This document shows positions 60,756-64,000 of a stretch of DNA of 64,000 nucleotides, one piece after another. Within the stretch, counting starts at the first letter, position 1, and every line of letters begins with the position of its first letter. The stretch is taken from positions 124,001 through 188,000 of the forward strand of contig JAGOOO010000001.1 in assembly GCA_017992475.1 (NCBI GenBank). Direction: 5' to 3'. The stretch is from Caldisericia bacterium. Its GTDB lineage: Bacteria > Caldisericota > Caldisericia > JAAYUI01. Below the pieces are notes generated by a model. The model saw nothing but the letters and a program-made list of their open reading frames with translations, was not told the DNA's origin and ran no database searches. The translations under genes were made by a program, and so were the position numbers.

Positions 60756-61747
60756 GCCCACCTCCCCAACACTTCTTCAACTTTATAAAGGGCCAGCGGT
60801 GTTTTTGCCTTGTCGCTGATTCCAGGTTCAAAGTCCCAAGTTGTTTTTGTCATATAGCCAATCTGTTCTGTTATTAGATTGAGCGGGATATTCTCAGGGC
60901 AGGCCCTTGCACATTCACCACAATTTGTGCATCTGTCAGAAAGGTGGAAATAATGGATGAAATGGTATGTCAAGATTGAGGCAAGAGAGGTTCCCTTCTG
61001 GAGATATGGTTCGGGTAACTTTGGATGGTCCATGATGCAGTTGGTATTGCAGTAACAACCCGGACAGGCATCCCTGCAAGCAAAGCACATCGTGCACCTT
61101 GAAAGCTGGGAAATAATGTATGCTCTGCGCTCCTCAAAAGGCTTCTGGAGATAAGATTCCATCCACTTTTCCCAGTTCTTGGTAGGTTTTTTCGGCATGT
61201 CATCGGGTAGCAGTTCGTCAACCTCGAGTGCTGATGTATACGGGCAGCGAAGGCACCTTGGGTCATAGTAATCTGATTTCACCAGATCGACTTTCTTGCC
61301 ATCGAGCATTTCTACATGCAATGTTGTTCCGTCATCAGTAATATTTTTGATGTCAGAATCAAGGCCTGACCTGACAAGATCAATATCAATGGTGCCGGGG
61401 CACTTTACGCCAATAACCCAGAGATTGTCTCTATCGACTTTGTTTTCTGCAACGTTGGCCAGAAGGTTCCTAGAATCACAGCCTTTGACCATGACACCGA
61501 ACTTCTGCCCCTTTTTAAGCTCAGGGACATAAAAGGTTTTCCCACCAAGGAGTCTCGAAAGATTCTCTCTTGAGAAGGAGTTGAAAATCAGAAGGTCTGC
61601 TTCTTCATGGGTAGTAGCGACAAATGCTCTGGTTTTTCCAGGCATATCAGCGACTTCCCTCCAGCCGAGGAAACCAGCAATTTTCCCTGACTTTATGGCT
61701 TCTTTTACAATATTCCTGAAATAGGCGAGGGTTTTTTCTGTCATCAT
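60752..61747 (-). CDS. FlxC-like iron-sulfur protein with an FrhB-like N-terminus
   Basis: 331 residues; ATG overlaps the FlxD-like stop (ATGA). The N-terminal half resembles the FrhB/FdhB family (GVMVKGCDSRNLLANV; VIGVKCPG). A CLRCPY segment follows. Two cysteine clusters are CTMCFACRDACPGCYC and CTNCGECARACPENI, giving two [4Fe-4S] centres. It corresponds in order and motifs to FlxC, which links FlxB and FlxD. It has no transmembrane segment. Confidence 0.83.
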   Translation of the reverse strand: MMTEKTLAYFRNIVKEAIKSGKIAGFLGWREVADMPGKTRAFVATTHEEADLLIFNSFSRENLSRLLGGKTFYVPELKKGQKFGVMVKGCDSRNLLANVAENKVDRDNLWVIGVKCPGTIDIDLVRSGLDSDIKNITDDGTTLHVEMLDGKKVDLVKSDYYDPRCLRCPYTSALEVDELLPDDMPKKPTKNWEKWMESYLQKPFEERRAYIISQLSRCTMCFACRDACPGCYCNTNCIMDHPKLPEPYLQKGTSLASILTYHFIHYFHLSDRCTNCGECARACPENIPLNLITEQIGYMTKTTWDFEPGISDKAKTPLALYKVEEVLGRWA

Positions 61748-62151
61748 GCTTCCACCCCCATGCTGTCGAGTTTGCGCTTCATTGCAGAAATTTCTCTTGT
61801 CAAAACACCGTAATCAAGAGGATCTTTTTGAATATAGGAGAGCCTCTCTGGGTCAACACCGAGAGCCTCTGCAACTGACTGTGCTGCAAAAATCCTGCGC
61901 TTTGCGAACATGTTTCCATCAAAATTGTGGCAATCGTTGAGAGGGCAACCATAGATGATGATTGCTCCAACACCTTCCACAAGGGCCTTGAAGGCAACAA
62001 CAGGATTGAGTCTGCCTGTGCAGGAAAGCTTTACAAAGCCAACTTCAGGAAATTTGTCTTTGTGGTTTTCAAGGTCTTTGCCTTTCAGAGCCGATTCACA
62101 ATGGAAAACTATTATTTTTCTTTTGATCGGGAGATCTTCTATTGAAGGCAT
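61744..62151 (-). CDS. FlxD/MvhD-like [2Fe-2S] protein
   Basis: 135 residues, overlapping the first cytochrome b gene by 13 bases. MvhD-family core: KLSCTGRLNP and YGCPLNDCHNFDGN match the family's second and third cysteine sites. The first site, normally CxWC, keeps one cysteine (FHCESA), so four of five usual cysteines remain. MvhD and FlxD normally pass electrons to HdrA; HdrA is absent here, so the partner is probably the ferredoxin-bearing cytochrome b encoded just upstream (inference). Confidence 0.85.
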   Translation of the reverse strand: MPSIEDLPIKRKIIVFHCESALKGKDLENHKDKFPEVGFVKLSCTGRLNPVVAFKALVEGVGAIIIYGCPLNDCHNFDGNMFAKRRIFAAQSVAEALGVDPERLSYIQKDPLDYGVLTREISAMKRKLDSMGVEA

Positions 62152-63203
62152 AGGCCTTTTACCTCCTCGAGTATGACTTTGTTCTCGAAACCTTCTAAGT
62201 CAATGACCTGCGGTAAACAGCCAGCAACACAGATTCCACAAGCCTGGCATTTTTTTCTTACAACAAAAGCAACATCTTTTGTCTTGTTCCTGGATACATT
62301 GAATTTCTTTTGTGTTATCGCGTTCTTTGGGCAAAGCGTGATGCAGGTAAAGCACCCAGAACAACGGACAGGATCAACAACAGCGGCTGTTTTAATCTTC
62401 CTGCCAAAGAATGGCAACGCAATCAGAACTGCGATGAGGAACCCCCAGGCACTTGCTGCAATGGTGGGACTGCCGAGTCGTATAGTGAACAGCCCTATCC
62501 AGTCGAAAACATATTTTCCAGCCTTGAGATCTGTTTTGCCAGCGATTGGGAACAAGCCAACAATCACGGCAAGAACTCCAAGGAAAATCAATGAGAGGGC
62601 AAATGTTGGGATAACTGGCGGTCTGGAAATCCTGGCAAAATGCCATACAAGAAGAGCGAAAACAAGGATTGGAGCTCCAATATGAAATGCCCTGTAAATG
62701 ACAAGCAGGGCAACCTCCGTTATCTGGCCTCTTCCAAAAAATTTGAGTATTTCAGATGCTCTTCCATCCATCGGAAGAATGTAGCCTGTTATGGTTATAA
62801 GTACTGTGAACACCAGCAATGCAACGCCGACAAACCATCCAACCGATCTGGTGCTTGTATGCCTCTGGGCAAAAAGTTTTCTGAGCATGTGTGCTGCAGC
62901 AAAGAGAATCATTGCATCAGCGGCATACCTATGGAGCGTCCTTATGAAAAGGCCATATGGTATTTTGTCCGACATGATATACATGATCGACTTTTGGGCC
63001 TGGTCCAGAGACGGCATATAGAAGAAACTCAGGACAAAACCTGTCAATATCTGGATGAACAGCAAAAGGAAGGTTATAGAGCCAAGGCTGTTGAGAATGT
63101 TGATCGATTCAAAACCTGCCTTTAGGACATCAAAAATTCCCAATGTCCCATTTATGAGAAAATTCAACGGCTTAAAAGGGCTATAGGATTTGCTTGGGCT
63201 CAT
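62139..63203 (-). CDS. Cytochrome b N-terminal domain fused to a 2x[4Fe-4S] ferredoxin
   Basis: 354 residues from ATG 63203, two bases after the Rieske stop, with AAGGTG upstream. All four heme-binding histidines are present: His91 and His105 in helix B (LHRYAADAM to AAAHMLRK), His174 and His188 in helix D (FHIGAPILV to VWHFARI). Two or three more helices follow, without a PEWY-type Qo motif. The C-terminal domain has CSGCFTCITLCPKNA (from Cys281) and CQACGICVAGCLPQ, a typical bacterial two-cluster ferredoxin on the cytoplasmic side. It can move electrons between membrane hemes and soluble iron-sulfur proteins, here most likely the FlxD-like subunit. Confidence 0.88.
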   Translation of the reverse strand: MSPSKSYSPFKPLNFLINGTLGIFDVLKAGFESINILNSLGSITFLLLFIQILTGFVLSFFYMPSLDQAQKSIMYIMSDKIPYGLFIRTLHRYAADAMILFAAAHMLRKLFAQRHTSTRSVGWFVGVALLVFTVLITITGYILPMDGRASEILKFFGRGQITEVALLVIYRAFHIGAPILVFALLVWHFARISRPPVIPTFALSLIFLGVLAVIVGLFPIAGKTDLKAGKYVFDWIGLFTIRLGSPTIAASAWGFLIAVLIALPFFGRKIKTAAVVDPVRCSGCFTCITLCPKNAITQKKFNVSRNKTKDVAFVVRKKCQACGICVAGCLPQVIDLEGFENKVILEEVKGLCLQ

Positions 63204-63205
63204 AG

Positions 63206-63763
63206 TCACACCTTTTCCACTGTTATTGCACCAGAACCTTGATCCCATTCCACTTTCCAGGGTTTAAGGGCTGATGGAGGCGGGCCTGCAATGACATTTG
63301 CGGTCACTGGGTCAAAGAAACCGTCATGACAACGACAGTGCCAGTTGTTCGAAACCGAGTCCCAGTAAATAACGCATGCAAGATGGGTACATTTTGCATC
63401 CCAGGCGTGGAGTTTACCTTCCTTGTCCTTGATCAATATTCCTGGATTGCTGATCTTTACTGGTTTAGTTGGAATCGAAGTGTCGATAGTGACAATTTCA
63501 AATGAATAGCCAAGCATTTCTTTCATCGAGTTGTAGTTAGCTTCAACATCCGCAAAGCTTGTCCCGCCACCGGCAAGCATTGGTTCTCTCATACTCGAGA
63601 GAACAACCCTCGCTACAGATGGTGGTGGAATTGCCAGACCAAGTTTACCAAAAGGCTTCAATAACCTTAGTACTGGTGAAATCGCCCCTGCGAGCAAGCC
63701 CAGGAGCGGCAAGCCTAGAAGGACCTTGAGCAATTCTCGTCTTGTAACCTCTTTTTGACTCAC
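63206..63763 (-). CDS. Rieske [2Fe-2S] protein
   Basis: 185 residues from GTG 63763, five bases after GGAGG; an ATG at 63790 lies before that site and is less likely. The N-terminus TRRELLKVLLGLPLLGLLAG looks like a Tat-type or uncleaved anchor. The cluster site is CTHLAC (Cys125, His127, Cys130) and CRCHDG (Cys143, Cys145, His146), with both disulfide cysteines, so a high-potential centre is expected. It opens the operon, followed after two bases by the ferredoxin-bearing cytochrome b. No cytochrome c gene accompanies it. Confidence 0.93.
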   Translation of the reverse strand: MSQKEVTRRELLKVLLGLPLLGLLAGAISPVLRLLKPFGKLGLAIPPPSVARVVLSSMREPMLAGGGTSFADVEANYNSMKEMLGYSFEIVTIDTSIPTKPVKISNPGILIKDKEGKLHAWDAKCTHLACVIYWDSVSNNWHCRCHDGFFDPVTANVIAGPPPSALKPWKVEWDQGSGAITVEKV

Positions 63764-64000
63764 GCTGTCCTCCGAATTGAGAATTTGCATAGACTCAAAG
63801 TTAATACGACAATTTGTTTAAGTCAAATTAGAGTTTATTTAACGATGCATTCAAAACAACACTGGTTTTTTGATGACTTCATAATTAAAGGTTAAAAAAT
63901 TCGGTTAAGAAAGGTTTTTCCAAATAATTTGTCAACAACAAAGAAAACCAACTTCCAATACATTTTTTTGGACTACCCTAAAATATAAAAAGAGAACTAT
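63764..64000. other. AT-rich upstream region of the Rieske/Flx operon
   Basis: No gene, tRNA or strong hairpin is seen in these 237 bases. A possible minus-strand promoter uses TTGACT (63826-63821) with a poor -10 (TTAACT, 16 bases on). A longer leader or a more distant promoter outside the window is possible. Confidence 0.4.

Noticed and set aside
56895-63763. Cytochrome c subunit in the Rieske operon
   Set aside because: No CxxCH heme c motif occurs in any of the encoded proteins, so the Rieske acceptor must be encoded elsewhere or is different.
1-64000. CRISPR arrays, insertion sequences or prophage
   Set aside because: No regularly spaced direct repeats, transposase, integrase or phage structural genes were seen.

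Overview
The window is a dense bacterial chromosome segment of moderate GC, with short intergenic gaps and many 1-17 base gene overlaps. No phage, insertion sequence, CRISPR array or rRNA was seen. Many genes point to an anaerobe: a ferredoxin:thioredoxin reductase-type protein, pyruvate phosphate dikinase, a DhnA-type class I aldolase and an Flx-like NAD(P)H/iron-sulfur module. Secreted proteins carrying copper-amine-oxidase N-terminal-like ('stalk') domains, the MglA/roadblock pair and the gene orders ppdK-dnaG-rpoD and rpmH-rnpA-yidD-yidC-jag-mnmE fit a Firmicutes-like or poorly sampled deep-branching lineage. The phylum cannot be fixed from sequence reading alone.

Layout. 1-3.6 kb: edge membrane protein, glycoside-hydrolase-like lipoprotein, small membrane protein, ECF sigma factor and fabD. 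3.6-10.5 kb: aldolase, OsmC-like protein, DUF401 permease, trans-sulfuration enzyme, guaB and a nucleotidyltransferase. 10.5-18.1 kb: two large secreted stalk-domain proteins (one a C25-type peptidase), a SagB-like nitroreductase and an MglA-like GTPase with a roadblock partner. 18.2-33.9 kb: a thiol-redox set (two TlpA-like lipoproteins, a glutaredoxin-like protein, an FTR-rubredoxin fusion), then rsmD, coaD, a coiled-coil protein, an FmdB-type zinc ribbon, a cysteine desulfurase, a 2048-residue secreted M28 peptidase/stalk/thioredoxin fusion, a UvrC lacking its C-terminal HhH domain, a PASTA lipoprotein, rpe and a lipoprotein. 33.9-39.9 kb: AraC/GyrI regulator, three tRNAs, leuS and a secreted CAP-domain protein. 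39.9-51.9 kb (minus strand): ychF, rluD-like gene, cutA, stalk protein, uvrD/pcrA, rpoD, dnaG and ppdK. 52-55.9 kb (plus strand): rpmH, rnpA, yidD, yidC, jag and mnmE.

The most unusual region is the minus-strand operon 63763-55870. It encodes a Rieske protein, a cytochrome b fused to a 2x[4Fe-4S] ferredoxin, four proteins resembling FlxD, FlxC, FlxB and FlxA (the NAD(P)H-oxidising module normally found with HdrABC), a second b6-like cytochrome b, two small membrane proteins and DprA. HdrA is absent; a Rieske/cytochrome b membrane part takes its place. The second cytochrome b keeps the Qo motif (PDWY) and both presumed heme bL ligands (His195, His304), but both presumed heme bH ligands are replaced (Arg209, Tyr318). 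The first cytochrome b keeps all four heme histidines and carries the ferredoxin domain. I infer a two-cytochrome membrane complex that links the quinone pool, a Rieske centre and NAD(P)(H) through a cytoplasmic Flx arm.

Promoters that can be read match a sigma-70 consensus (TTGACA, 15-18 bases, TATAAT), consistent with the rpoD present here. Two plus-strand genes have their start codon almost on the predicted transcription start and lack a Shine-Dalgarno sequence, suggesting leaderless messages.
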